DNA of 6,364 nucleotides from Candidatus Bipolaricaulota bacterium (GCA_027021605.1 JALUUA010000290.1:1-6364); one strand, 5' to 3'; shown: positions 1 to 5,776, counted from the stretch's first letter. The notes: a model not told the origin generated them from the sequence alone. Numbers and translations are program-made.

Positions 1-2
1 CC

Positions 3-110
3 CAGAGCGGGGCGGTGGCCGCCAACGGGGTCTACCTCTTCGTGCTCACGACCCGGGATCGGGAGGGCCGCCTCTTCCACCGCCTCGGGAGGGTGGTCGT
101 CCTCCGCTAG
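3..110 (+). CDS. C-terminal end of a probable secreted/surface protein (partial, 5' end outside window)
   Basis: An open frame enters from the left edge and ends at a TAG at 108-110, leaving 35 residues. They include the run ANGVYLFVLTTRDREGRLFHR, followed by a hydrophobic beta strand GRVVVLR at the very C-terminus. This pattern (VANGVYLY..., a charged turn, then a final strand of V and L) is typical of the FlgD/Ig-like terminal domains that end large secreted or cell-surface proteins in several phyla. The function of the whole protein cannot be told from the tail. The gene is convergent with the transferase gene, with only 19 bp between the two stop codons. The frame is well supported by its protein character; the family call is an inference. 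Confidence 0.6.
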   Translation, partial: QSGAVAANGVYLFVLTTRDREGRLFHRLGRVVVLR

Positions 111-125
111 GCAGCCCCTTGGGCA

Positions 126-137
126 GCCCCTAGGGGC
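126..137. other. 12-bp palindrome between convergent stop codons
   Basis: GCCCCTAGGGGC is a perfect palindrome that includes the stop codon of the minus-strand transferase gene (130-132). It lies 15 bp after the stop of the plus-strand gene. Just before it a decamer is nearly repeated (gcagcccctt at 111-120, gcagccccta at 123-132, if one counts the intervening gg). It could fold as a short GC hairpin in either transcript. There is no T-run on either side, so a role as a bidirectional terminator is only a guess. Confidence 0.25.
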
Positions 138-870
138 CCTTCGGCGGGGGCGGAGGGGAGAAGGCCGGGGGCAGGAGCGCCCAAGCGAGCCAGAAGTCCC
201 CAACGCGCTCCGCCTCGGCGGGGAGCGCGATCTCCCTCCCCTCCTCCGGGGCGTAGACGACGCTTACGCCGTCGGGCGCGCTCCCGCCCCGGCCCCGGTC
301 CCGGATCCGGAGGCGCAGGGCACGAAGCGGGAGCGAGACCTCCGAGGGGAGAGCGGGCCGGAGCGCCTTGTAGGCCGCCTCCTTGAGGGTCCAAGCCAAG
401 ACGAGGGTGCACGGGTCGTCCCCCCCTTGGGGGCTTAGCTCCTCGAGCAGCTTCCGCTCCTCCGGCCGGAGGAGGCGCTCCGCCAGGCGCGGGTGGACGG
501 GGCGCACCCGCTCGATGTCCACCCCGATGCGGCCCTCCCGGGTGGGGTCGGCAAGCCCCGCCAGCCCCCGGTCCCCGCAGTGGGCCAGGGAGAGCGAGAC
601 CTCCAGGAGCTCGCCCTTGACGAGGACCCGCGGAGCCCCGGAGGGGGTGGGCACGATCTCGATCTCCCGCGGGCTCGGCGGGGGGCAGCCGCCCCCCTCT
701 GCCCGAAGGTGCTCCCGAAGGAGGGCCTTGGCCGCCCAGCGCCCTACCCACCAGCTCCTTCGCCGCCGGGGGGAGCACCGCTCGTAGAACGCCCGCTCCC
801 GGGGCGAGAGCCACGCCTCCGGAAGCTCCTCAGAGATCGATGGACAACAGACTCGATACAGCCGGGGCAT
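130..870 (-). CDS. 4'-phosphopantetheinyl transferase, Sfp type
   Basis: The product (246 residues from the ATG at 870) belongs to the Sfp/AcpT group, which moves 4'-phosphopantetheine from coenzyme A to a conserved serine of acyl or peptidyl carrier proteins in the cytoplasm. Visible family motifs, in order, are GRWAAKALL (about 43-51), the strand SLSLAH (about 92-97), IGVDIE (115-120, carrying the metal-binding Asp and Glu) and WTLKEAAYKAL (160-170, with the conserved Glu and Lys). The length is normal for the Sfp type and too long for AcpS. The C-terminus is an odd proline-rich tail (FSPPPPPKGP). A GTG at 882 is in frame 12 nt upstream, but it abuts the purine-rich GAGGGAGG with no spacing, whereas the ATG has GGAG six bases ahead. 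No carrier protein or synthase gene is visible nearby, so the target is unknown. It may be the general cellular transferase or serve a remote biosynthetic cluster. Confidence 0.9.
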   Translation of the reverse strand: MPRLYRVCCPSISEELPEAWLSPRERAFYERCSPRRRRSWWVGRWAAKALLREHLRAEGGGCPPPSPREIEIVPTPSGAPRVLVKGELLEVSLSLAHCGDRGLAGLADPTREGRIGVDIERVRPVHPRLAERLLRPEERKLLEELSPQGGDDPCTLVLAWTLKEAAYKALRPALPSEVSLPLRALRLRIRDRGRGGSAPDGVSVVYAPEEGREIALPAEAERVGDFWLAWALLPPAFSPPPPPKGP

Positions 871-908
871 CCCTTGCTCCACCCTCCCTCATTGCACGAC
901 CAACGGTA

Positions 909-924
909 TCCGCTCCCGAGCGGA
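909..924 (-). other. Short inverted repeat in the leader of the transferase gene
   Basis: TCCGCTCCCGAGCGGA (given on the + strand) forms a 6-bp GC-rich stem with a 4-base loop, about 40 bp upstream of the transferase start and next to one copy of the 29-bp repeat. On the minus strand it lies after the WD40 gene and before the transferase. It could be a weak terminator, a processing hairpin or part of the adjoining repeat element. No T-run follows. Confidence 0.3.
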
Positions 925-953
925 GGGACAAGCTCATAGGTTAAAACCCCGAC
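925..953. repeat. 29-bp direct repeat, copy 1
   Basis: It begins GGGACAAG and ends AACCCCGAC, and is identical to 991-1019 at 28 of 29 positions (T at 934, C at 1000). The spacing between copies is 37 bp. It lies between the WD40 gene and the transferase gene and includes the short inverted repeat GGTT-AA-AACC. No further copy is seen in the window. Confidence 0.85.
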
Positions 954-990
954 GCTTTAGGAGCCAGCCGTACAGGTGAGGGCGATCCCG

Positions 991-1019
991 GGGACAAGCC
1001 CATAGGTTAAAACCCCGAC
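991..1019. repeat. 29-bp direct repeat, copy 2, overlapping the 3' end of the WD40 gene
   Basis: This is the second copy of the repeat at 925-953. On the minus strand its first 13 bases supply the last few codons and the TAA stop (1007-1009) of the WD40 gene, so the protein ends RFWSGF within repeat sequence. Repeat plus 37-bp gap gives a 66-bp period, which is CRISPR-like geometry. Two copies, no cas genes and partial coding overlap leave a small tandem duplication or a dispersed repeat family equally possible. Confidence 0.85.
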
Positions 1020-3127
1020 CAAAAGCGGAGGGTCCCGTCCCGGGAGGCGGAGACGAGGAGCCCGCCGTCGGGGCTGAAGGCGAGGGCCTCCACCCGGTCG
1101 AGGTGCCCGCGCAGCACCCGCACGGCCTCCCCCGTAAGCCGCCACTGAATCACGGTCCCGTCGTCCGCAGCGGAGAGGAGCCATCGGCCCCCCGGGTGAA
1201 AGGCCACGCTGCGCACCCAGCCCTCGTGTCCCCGGAGCGCGCGAACCCCCGGCACGAAGCTCGACGTCTCGTCGGGCGCAGAGTCGGCATCCCGGGCGGC
1301 GGCCTGCCACTCCCAGAGGCGGACGGTCCCGTCCCGCGACCCGAGGGCGATCCAACGGCCGTCGGGGCTGAACGCCACGCTCAAGATCCACCCCAGCCGC
1401 CCCCGCAGGGCTTTTACCAAACGGCCCGAGAGGGCCTCCCAGACTTTTACGGAGGCATCCCGCGACCCCGTAGCGAGCCACCGGCCTTCTAGGTCGAAGG
1501 CTAACGAAAAGACGGCCTCGGGGTGGGCCCGCCAGCGCCCGATGAGCCGCCCCGTGAAGCGATCCCACAGGAGCACGGAGCCGTCCTCCGCGCCCGCCGC
1601 GAGGAGCTGCCCGCTCGGGTGGAAGGCGACCGCCCCGATCCCCACCCCTCCGTCGGGGTGGGGGAGCGTGAAAACCCTGCGCCCCGTGGCAACCTCCCAG
1701 ACGATCACGGCGTCGTCCTCGGGGGAGGCGGAGGCGAGCAGCTCGCCGTCGGGGCTGAAGGCCAGCGAGCGCACGTAGCCCGCGTGCGCCTCCCAAGCGC
1801 GAATCGGTGGGAGGGCAACGGGCGAGATCCACCGGATCTCGCCCGCGACGCACCCCCGGGCCTCGGTGCGGCGGGCGCACCCGCCCGCGGCCGCGGACCG
1901 CCCGTCGGGGGAGAAGGCCACCGCCGTCGCCCCGTGGGCGAACTCCGCGCGCGCGGCCGCCCGCAGCACGAACCCGGAGCGGACCGCCACGCGGACGCCC
2001 TCCCCGGCCGTCGCCACCGCCCCCAGGTAGACGGGCCGCCAAAAGACAAAGCGCTCCCCCTGAAAGAGGTCCGCGGGAAGGAGCAGCTCCCGCTCGAACC
2101 GGGAGCTCGCCGCGCGCAGCTCCCAGGAGGCGCGCCCCAGCTCGCGATCTCCGGAGTCGATCGCGGAATCCGGGGAGAGGAGAAACGCCACGTCCACCCG
2201 AAGGGGCTCGACGCGCAACAGGAGCCCCCCTTCCAGCTCCCAGCGCGCCCCCAGGCGGACGCGGATCGGCTGCCCCGCCACCCCCAAGTACGCTTGCCCG
2301 CCTCCCCCACCCGGGGAAGCCCCCTCCAGCTCGAGCTGCACCCGGCCCGCGGTCGGAGAGCGCGCCGCCCGGCAGCCCCCGCCCCGGTCTCCATTCCCGA
2401 CGTCCCGATTGCCCTCGCCCGCAAGCCGAGCGGGGTCCTCGGCGCGCAGCGCGCACCCTTGATTTTCCCCGAGGAGGTTGTCCCGCAGCTCCACCCGGCT
2501 CTCCCCCTCCACCCGGACGCCGTCCTCCCCGTTGTGCTCGAACGCGCTCTCGGAAACGCCCACCCCGGGGCTATCCTGCACGACAAGGCCGGACCCCCGA
2601 CTCCCCCGCACGACGACCCGCTCCAGCGCGACATCCTCGCTTTCCTCCACGCGGATCCCGTCGATGGGGCTCTTTACAACTTCAACCCCCTCGAGCCGGA
2701 TTGCGCGGCTGCGGCGGATCCGTACGCTGCCGCTCTGTATCCTGAGGTCTTGGAGAGTCACATCCCTTGCGTCGATTACCCCGATCCAGCCCTCCCAGAT
2801 CGTTTCCTGCTGCCCCTCCCCCTCCACGGTGAGGGGCTTGTTGAGAAGGGCGATCCCGCGATGGCGACCGGCCCAGAGGCGGATCACGTCCCCGGGCGCG
2901 GCGGCCTCCACGGCCTCCTGTAGACCCTTATAGGGACAGCCCTCGGGGCAGACGAGCAGGACCCGCGGGAACGGCAGCAGCGGGGACGGTGAGGGCGCCC
3001 CGCCCTCCCAAAGGACAAGGCATCCCAGCCCCAGGAGGAGGAGACCCCACCGCCACCGGGGCGCGGACGTCGGGACCCTCCCGCCTGTCCTTCCGCTTCC
3101 GTCCGTCTTCTTCGGCTGGGGGCCCAT
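1007..3127 (-). CDS. Exported beta-helix / seven-bladed WD40 propeller protein
   Basis: From the ATG at 3127 the protein has 706 residues. Residues about 27-40 form a hydrophobic segment (WGLLLLGLGCLVLW) after a basic N-terminus, so the rest is probably exported; the Cys in it is not in a canonical lipobox. Residues about 56-250 start with CPEGCPYKGLQEAVEAAAPGD, the usual entry to a pectate-lyase-like right-handed beta-helix, and continue with parallel-helix (NosD/PbH1-like) coils. Residues about 260-390 look like a beta-rich linker domain. From about 394 to the end are seven WD40 blades with repeated AFSPDG and SRDG-T-RLW motifs, enough to close one propeller. The fold suggests a protein-interaction or surface scaffold; no catalytic site is evident. 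The ATG is preceded by GGAGA at a 5-base spacing. An in-frame TTG at 3199 would add 24 residues but overlaps the FNR-like box. It is divergent from the cytochrome operon. Confidence 0.85.
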   Translation of the reverse strand: MGPQPKKTDGSGRTGGRVPTSAPRWRWGLLLLGLGCLVLWEGGAPSPSPLLPFPRVLLVCPEGCPYKGLQEAVEAAAPGDVIRLWAGRHRGIALLNKPLTVEGEGQQETIWEGWIGVIDARDVTLQDLRIQSGSVRIRRSRAIRLEGVEVVKSPIDGIRVEESEDVALERVVVRGSRGSGLVVQDSPGVGVSESAFEHNGEDGVRVEGESRVELRDNLLGENQGCALRAEDPARLAGEGNRDVGNGDRGGGCRAARSPTAGRVQLELEGASPGGGGGQAYLGVAGQPIRVRLGARWELEGGLLLRVEPLRVDVAFLLSPDSAIDSGDRELGRASWELRAASSRFERELLLPADLFQGERFVFWRPVYLGAVATAGEGVRVAVRSGFVLRAAARAEFAHGATAVAFSPDGRSAAAGGCARRTEARGCVAGEIRWISPVALPPIRAWEAHAGYVRSLAFSPDGELLASASPEDDAVIVWEVATGRRVFTLPHPDGGVGIGAVAFHPSGQLLAAGAEDGSVLLWDRFTGRLIGRWRAHPEAVFSLAFDLEGRWLATGSRDASVKVWEALSGRLVKALRGRLGWILSVAFSPDGRWIALGSRDGTVRLWEWQAAARDADSAPDETSSFVPGVRALRGHEGWVRSVAFHPGGRWLLSAADDGTVIQWRLTGEAVRVLRGHLDRVEALAFSPDGGLLVSASRDGTLRFWSGF

Positions 3128-3185
3128 GGCTCTCCGTACGGGAGTGTAGGCCACCGCGGGCGGGGTGCCAAATCCCCCATCCCCC

Positions 3186-3199
3186 CTGATCAAGATCAA
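3186..3199. promoter_or_regulatory. FNR/CRP-family-like operator, box 1
   Basis: CTGAT-CAAG-ATCAA matches the FNR consensus TTGAT-N4-ATCAA at 9 of 10 defined positions, with an intact TGAT...ATCA core. It lies in the divergent intergenic region, about 60 bp upstream of the WD40 gene start and 111 bp upstream of the cytochrome start. Its centre (3192.5) is exactly 22 bp from the centre of box 2, about two helical turns, so both would be on the same DNA face. The consensus comes from other bacteria, so which regulator binds is an inference. Confidence 0.5.
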
Positions 3200-3207
3200 T
3201 TCGTCCG

Positions 3208-3221
3208 TTGATGGAGATCAT
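3208..3221. promoter_or_regulatory. FNR/CRP-family-like operator, box 2
   Basis: TTGAT-GGAG-ATCAT matches the FNR consensus at 9 of 10 defined positions. The centre is 3214.5. If it acts as a class II site at -41.5, transcription of the cytochrome operon would begin near 3256 and the -10 element would fall at 3244-3249, where TATCAA is found. This arrangement fits activation of an anaerobic respiratory operon. Confidence 0.55.
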
Positions 3222-3243
3222 AAAAAGAGCGGGCGCTTCGCCG

Positions 3244-3249
3244 TATCAA
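3244..3249 (+). promoter_or_regulatory. Candidate -10 element of the cytochrome/oxidoreductase operon
   Basis: TATCAA agrees with TATAAT at four positions and lies where a class II activator bound at box 2 would place it, giving a start near 3256 and a leader of about 54 nt. It is one arm of TATC-AA-GATA. No clear -35 hexamer is visible, as is usual for activator-dependent promoters. This is support by position rather than by strong sequence. Confidence 0.35.
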
Positions 3250-3268
3250 GATAGTGACATCCATCAGG

Positions 3269-3288
3269 GCCCTCCGCACGCGGAGGGC
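3269..3288 (+). other. Perfect GC-rich hairpin in the 5' leader of the cytochrome gene
   Basis: GCCCTCCG, a CACG loop and CGGAGGGC form a perfect 8-bp stem in the RNA. It ends about 5 nt before the ribosome binding site of the cytochrome gene. The 3' arm itself contains GGAGG, so one SD-like sequence is held in the stem while the real one stays free. It may protect the 5' end of the mRNA or tune translation. It is not followed by T residues, so it is not a simple terminator. Confidence 0.55.
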
Positions 3289-3292
3289 GGAG

Positions 3293-3302
3293 GAAGGAGG
3301 TG
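3293..3302 (+). promoter_or_regulatory. Strong ribosome binding site of the cytochrome gene
   Basis: AAGGAGGTG is a near-complete anti-SD match ending about 7 bases before the ATG at 3310. It fixes the cytochrome start and predicts efficient translation of the first gene of the operon. Confidence 0.85.
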
Positions 3303-3309
3303 ACACCGC

Positions 3310-3846
3310 ATGTGGAAGAAGACGGCGATTGGGATCGTCCTGGGGGCGCTCGTCGTCGCCTTCGCCTTCGGCGTCGGGACCACGGTCCTCACGCAGGAGG
3401 AGGAGGTCCCCGCGATCCCGGGGATCACCGTCGAGGACGACCACCCCAACGGCTGCGTGAACTGCCACCGCGAGCGCCCGGACATCGGTCGGGACTTCCG
3501 GCTGTCCACCTACATCGAGGAGTGGGCCACCGAGGGGACGCCGGAGGAGATCCTCGAGCTGGCCCAGGCGGCCTGGCCGGAGGCCTCCCTCAGCGGTAAG
3601 CACCCGAACGTCGCGGAGATGACCGCCACCCGGGAGCTGCCCACCGCCTGCATGACCTGCCACTCGGAGGAGGGGGACAAGCCCCTGTCGAGCTACCTCC
3701 ACCTGCAGCACTTCGCCGGGGGCGCGGAGAACCACTTCGTGACCCTCTACGGCGGCTACTGCACGCAGTGCCACTCCGTGGACCTCAACCTCGAGGAGCC
3801 GCCGGCGGGCGGCATCGGGATCAAGACGGGCAAGGAGGGCGAGTAG
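3310..3846 (+). CDS. Membrane-anchored triheme c-type cytochrome
   Basis: This 178-residue protein starts with MWKK and a hydrophobic segment (about 6-27), acting as a signal peptide or uncleaved anchor with the rest outside the cytoplasmic membrane. Three heme c motifs are visible: CVNCH (49-53), CMTCH (114-118) and CTQCH (151-155). Candidate sixth ligands are His98, His131, His134 and His142, the last three in a conserved-looking stretch HLQHFAGG.ENHF before YGGYCTQCH. It is the first gene of a four-gene set whose other members are an FeS subunit, an NrfD-type membrane subunit and a molybdoenzyme. The likely job is electron transfer between that membrane complex and a periplasmic partner. 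I do not recognise the exact family. The C-terminus (KTGKEGE) is encoded by the start of a 9-bp tandem repeat, and the stop codon lies inside the second repeat unit. Confidence 0.9.
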   Translation: MWKKTAIGIVLGALVVAFAFGVGTTVLTQEEEVPAIPGITVEDDHPNGCVNCHRERPDIGRDFRLSTYIEEWATEGTPEEILELAQAAWPEASLSGKHPNVAEMTATRELPTACMTCHSEEGDKPLSSYLHLQHFAGGAENHFVTLYGGYCTQCHSVDLNLEEPPAGGIGIKTGKEGE

Positions 3847-3894
3847 GACAAGGAGGGCAAGCAGGACGAGTAGAACAAGCAGAACAAGCGGAGG
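3832..3894 (+). repeat. Degenerate 9-bp tandem repeat (7 units) across the cytochrome stop codon
   Basis: Seven consecutive 9-mers fit a consensus near AAGcAGgaC: aaggagggc, gagtaggac, aaggagggc, aagcaggac, gagtagaac, aagcagaac, aagcggagg. Units 1 and 3 are identical; units 2 and 5 each carry an in-frame TAG, the first of which is the cytochrome stop. Because the unit is a multiple of three, changes in copy number keep the frame, and loss of the TAG-bearing units would extend the protein with a Lys/Gln/Asn-rich tail. Confidence 0.75.
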
Positions 3895-4006
3895 AACACA
3901 GCGCCTCGAGACGGGCAGCCCTTGGAAGGGGGACGGGCGGATGGGGCATCGAGTCCAGTCGATCCCTACGATCTTGGCCGGGCATGGTATGCCGAAAGCC
4001 TCCTAG

Positions 4007-4026
4007 CCCCCCCCCCCCCCCCCCCC
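4007..4026 (+). repeat. Homopolymer run of 20 C
   Basis: Twenty uninterrupted C residues lie about 118 bp upstream of the FeS subunit start. The complementary strand is G20, capable of G-quadruplex formation. Such a tract is prone to slippage in vivo and in sequencing, so its true length is uncertain. It does not lie within a coding region I support. Confidence 0.9.
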
Positions 4027-4034
4027 TCCCGCGA

Positions 4035-4048
4035 AGGGGGCTTCCCCT
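4035..4048 (+). other. Short GC hairpin after the C tract
   Basis: AGGGG-GCTT-CCCCT forms a 5-bp stem with a 4-base loop nine bases after the C run. The G-rich arm could also pair with the C tract itself. No T-run follows, so a terminator is not well supported. Confidence 0.25.
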
Positions 4049-4143
4049 GCCCCCCTGACGCGGATCAAGCGAAGGTCTGACCCCGATCATGGAAAGCCGG
4101 GGACCCTCCTCCCCAAGATGGGGCGTCCGCAAGGGGGCTTCGT

Positions 4144-4806
4144 ATGGCAACCCGTTGGGCCATGGTGGTGGATCTTCGCAGGTGCATCGGCTGCCACGCC
4201 TGTCAGGTGGCGTGCAAGGCCGAGATGGGCACCCCCCTGGGGGTCTACCGCAACTGGGTGAAGGTCGTCCAGAAGGGCCGCTACCCCAACGTCAGCCTCT
4301 CGTTTCTGCCCTCGTTCTGCAACCACTGCGAGAACCCCATCTGCGTGCGCAACTGCCCCACCCAGGCTACGTACAGACGGGAGGACGGCATCGTCATGCA
4401 GGACCCCCACCGCTGCATCGGCTGCAAGTACTGCATGGCCTCCTGCCCCTATGACGTGCGCTTCCTCGACCCCCTGAAGGGGATCGTCCAGAAGTGCACT
4501 TGGTGTCATCATCGCCTGGACGTGGGCCTGGAGCCGGCGTGCGTGAACGCCTGCCCCACCCGGGCCCTCATCTTCGGGGACCTGGGTGACCCGGAGAGCG
4601 AGGTCGCCCAGGTGCTGGCCCGCAACGCCGTCCAAGTGCTCAAGCCCGAGAAGGACACCCTCCCCCACGTCTTCTACATCGGGGCCGATATGGTCGCCAT
4701 GCGCACCTACGGCGGGGCCGAGGCGCGTGAGGTGGAAGTCGACTGGGTCCGCTGGTTCCTGGCCAAAATCGGGCTTTTGCGCCCGCGGGCCCCCGTCCGG
4801 GAGTGA
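4144..4806 (+). CDS. Four-cluster [4Fe-4S] ferredoxin subunit of a molybdopterin oxidoreductase (PsrB/TtrB/DmsB-like)
   Basis: The 220-residue product carries sixteen cysteines in the four-group pattern of the electron-transfer subunits PsrB, PhsB, TtrB, NrfC and DmsB: C14/C17/C20/C24, C59/C62/C67/C71, C91/C94/C97/C101 and C118/C121/C133/C137. The first and third groups are classic CIGCxxCxxxC ferredoxin motifs. All four sites look intact, so four [4Fe-4S] clusters can form a wire between the NrfD membrane subunit and the molybdenum subunit. There is no signal peptide, as expected if it is exported folded together with the Tat-targeted catalytic subunit. The ATG has a G-rich stretch (AGGGGG) six bases ahead as a weak SD. 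Its stop region overlaps an alternative GTG start of the next gene, so the two are translationally close. Confidence 0.95.
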   Translation: MATRWAMVVDLRRCIGCHACQVACKAEMGTPLGVYRNWVKVVQKGRYPNVSLSFLPSFCNHCENPICVRNCPTQATYRREDGIVMQDPHRCIGCKYCMASCPYDVRFLDPLKGIVQKCTWCHHRLDVGLEPACVNACPTRALIFGDLGDPESEVAQVLARNAVQVLKPEKDTLPHVFYIGADMVAMRTYGGAEAREVEVDWVRWFLAKIGLLRPRAPVRE

Positions 4807-4811
4807 TCGGC

Positions 4812-5720
4812 ATGGAACAGGACGTCCAAGTCCTCTACAACGTCTTCCACGAGCCGCCGCTGGGGTTTTGGATCGCCCTCTACTTCTACATGACGGGTCT
4901 GAGCGCCGGGTCGTTCATTCTGTCGACGCTCTCCTACGGGTTCGGCCTCAAGAAGTACAAGCCCATCGGGTTTATCGGGGTCGTGCTCGCCACGGTGCTC
5001 CTGGTGCTGGCGCCCCTCAACTTGATCATCGACCTGGGGCGGCCGGAGCGCTTCTGGCACCTCTTTCCCTACCTCAACGTGAGGTCGCCCGTGACCTGGG
5101 GGTCGTTCCTGCTCACGATCTACCCGATCAACTGCCTCATTTATGCCTACTTCATGCGGAAGAAGAACGACCGGATGACCAAGATCTTCGGGCTGATCGG
5201 GATTCCCCTGGCGATCTCCGTCCACGGGTACACGGGCTTCATTCTCGCTTTGAGCAAGGCCCGGGCGCTGTGGAACACGGCCGTGATGCCCATTCTGTTC
5301 CTGGTTTCGGCCATGGTCTCGGGGATCGCCCTGATGATCCTCGTCGTGCAGATCCGCAAGCTCTTCGCGCCCCCGGGGGCGCGGGCGACCTACGACGCGA
5401 TCCTGGTGGACCTCGGCCGGATCCTCGCGGCCTCGATCCTGGCCGATCTGTTCTTGATCTTCAGCGATGTGCTGGTGCTCTTTACGGCCGATACCGAGGC
5501 CCGCGAGGCGGCGATCATGATCCTCAGCCTCGACTTCAGCCCGCTCTTCCTGGGGGTGGAGGTCTTCCTGGGCTCGCTGGTGCCTTTGGCGATCCTGGCG
5601 CTGCCGCAGCTCAACAAGCGGCCGGGGTGGCTCTCGCTGGCCGCGGCCTGCGTGATGCTGGGGATCCTGGCCATGCGCTACATCATGGTGATCGGAGGAC
5701 AGCACCTTCCGCTCAGCTAG
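4812..5720 (+). CDS. NrfD/PsrC-type integral membrane quinone-interacting subunit
   Basis: This is a 302-residue protein with eight apparent transmembrane helices (about 18-42, 52-74, 93-115, 124-147, 155-180, 203-226, 243-265, 272-296), as in PsrC. Family landmarks are the first helix with GLSAGSF, LIIDLGRPERFWHLF (71-85), SPVTWGSFLL (92-101), HGYTGFIL (138-145), KARALWN (149-155) and a C-terminal GGQHLPLS. The subunit exchanges electrons with the membrane quinone pool and passes them to, or receives them from, the FeS subunit. The ATG at 4812 was chosen because GGGAG lies 8 bases ahead; a GTG at 4803 would overlap the stop of the preceding gene but lacks an SD. Whether the complex moves protons cannot be told. 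The membership is clear; the substrate of the complex is not. Confidence 0.95.
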   Translation: MEQDVQVLYNVFHEPPLGFWIALYFYMTGLSAGSFILSTLSYGFGLKKYKPIGFIGVVLATVLLVLAPLNLIIDLGRPERFWHLFPYLNVRSPVTWGSFLLTIYPINCLIYAYFMRKKNDRMTKIFGLIGIPLAISVHGYTGFILALSKARALWNTAVMPILFLVSAMVSGIALMILVVQIRKLFAPPGARATYDAILVDLGRILAASILADLFLIFSDVLVLFTADTEAREAAIMILSLDFSPLFLGVEVFLGSLVPLAILALPQLNKRPGWLSLAAACVMLGILAMRYIMVIGGQHLPLS

Positions 5721-5748
5721 CGGGCGGAGGCGAGAGCGAAGCGAGGAG

Positions 5749-5776
5749 GGCAGAGGGCAGAAGGCAGAGGGCAGGC
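5749..5776 (+). repeat. 7-bp purine-rich tandem repeat ahead of the molybdoenzyme start
   Basis: Units ggcagag, ggcagaa, ggcagag and a partial ggcag follow one another within the 62-bp gap between the membrane subunit and the catalytic subunit. The array ends 6 nt before the ATG at 5783. The gap is almost all purine with few T. No standard GGAGG is at the usual spacing, so this purine array may serve as the ribosome landing site, and copy changes would shift the distance. Confidence 0.65.

Larger units (their letters stand above)
3895..4143 (+). other. Intergenic stretch between cytochrome and FeS subunit genes, no gene seen
   Basis: With the preceding repeat this makes 297 bp without a convincing gene. 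It holds two small inverted repeats (ATCGA-N6-TCGAT at 3948-3963 and GGCAT-GGT-ATGCC at 3981-3993), a run of 20 C, and a short GC hairpin after it. No good promoter or T-rich terminator is seen. The gap is large for an operon, so an internal promoter, a processing site or attenuation is possible. Confidence 0.5.

Noticed and set aside
925..1019. Calling a CRISPR array
   Set aside because: There are only two repeats, no cas genes in the window, and one repeat contains coding sequence, so it is listed as a direct repeat only.
957..2456. 499-codon minus-strand frame ending near the repeats
   Set aside because: It is out of frame with the WD40 gene and composed almost wholly of Gly/Arg/Ala; the overlapping frame has clear WD40 repeats.
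1523..2923. 466-codon open frame on the + strand
   Set aside because: It is antisense to the beta-helix/WD40 gene, has no domain character and is Pro/Arg/Ala-rich, as expected for a shadow frame in high-GC DNA.
3211..3303. 30-codon frame (MEIIKRAGA...) ending in the cytochrome SD
   Set aside because: There is no SD ahead of it, its ATG lies inside the FNR-like box, and the inferred transcript would start after it.
3874..4080. Readthrough extension of the cytochrome in the same frame
   Set aside because: The frame stays open for 68 codons after the second TAG but includes a poly-Pro stretch from the C tract and shows no heme motif or domain; high GC makes such open frames common.
4803..4811. 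GTG at 4803 as start of the NrfD-type gene
   Set aside because: It would overlap the previous stop neatly, but no SD precedes it, while the ATG at 4812 has GGGAG 8 bases ahead.
4707..5705. 332-codon minus-strand frame
   Set aside because: It is antisense to the NrfD-type gene and rich in His, Gln, Asp and Arg, the usual reverse image of a membrane protein gene.
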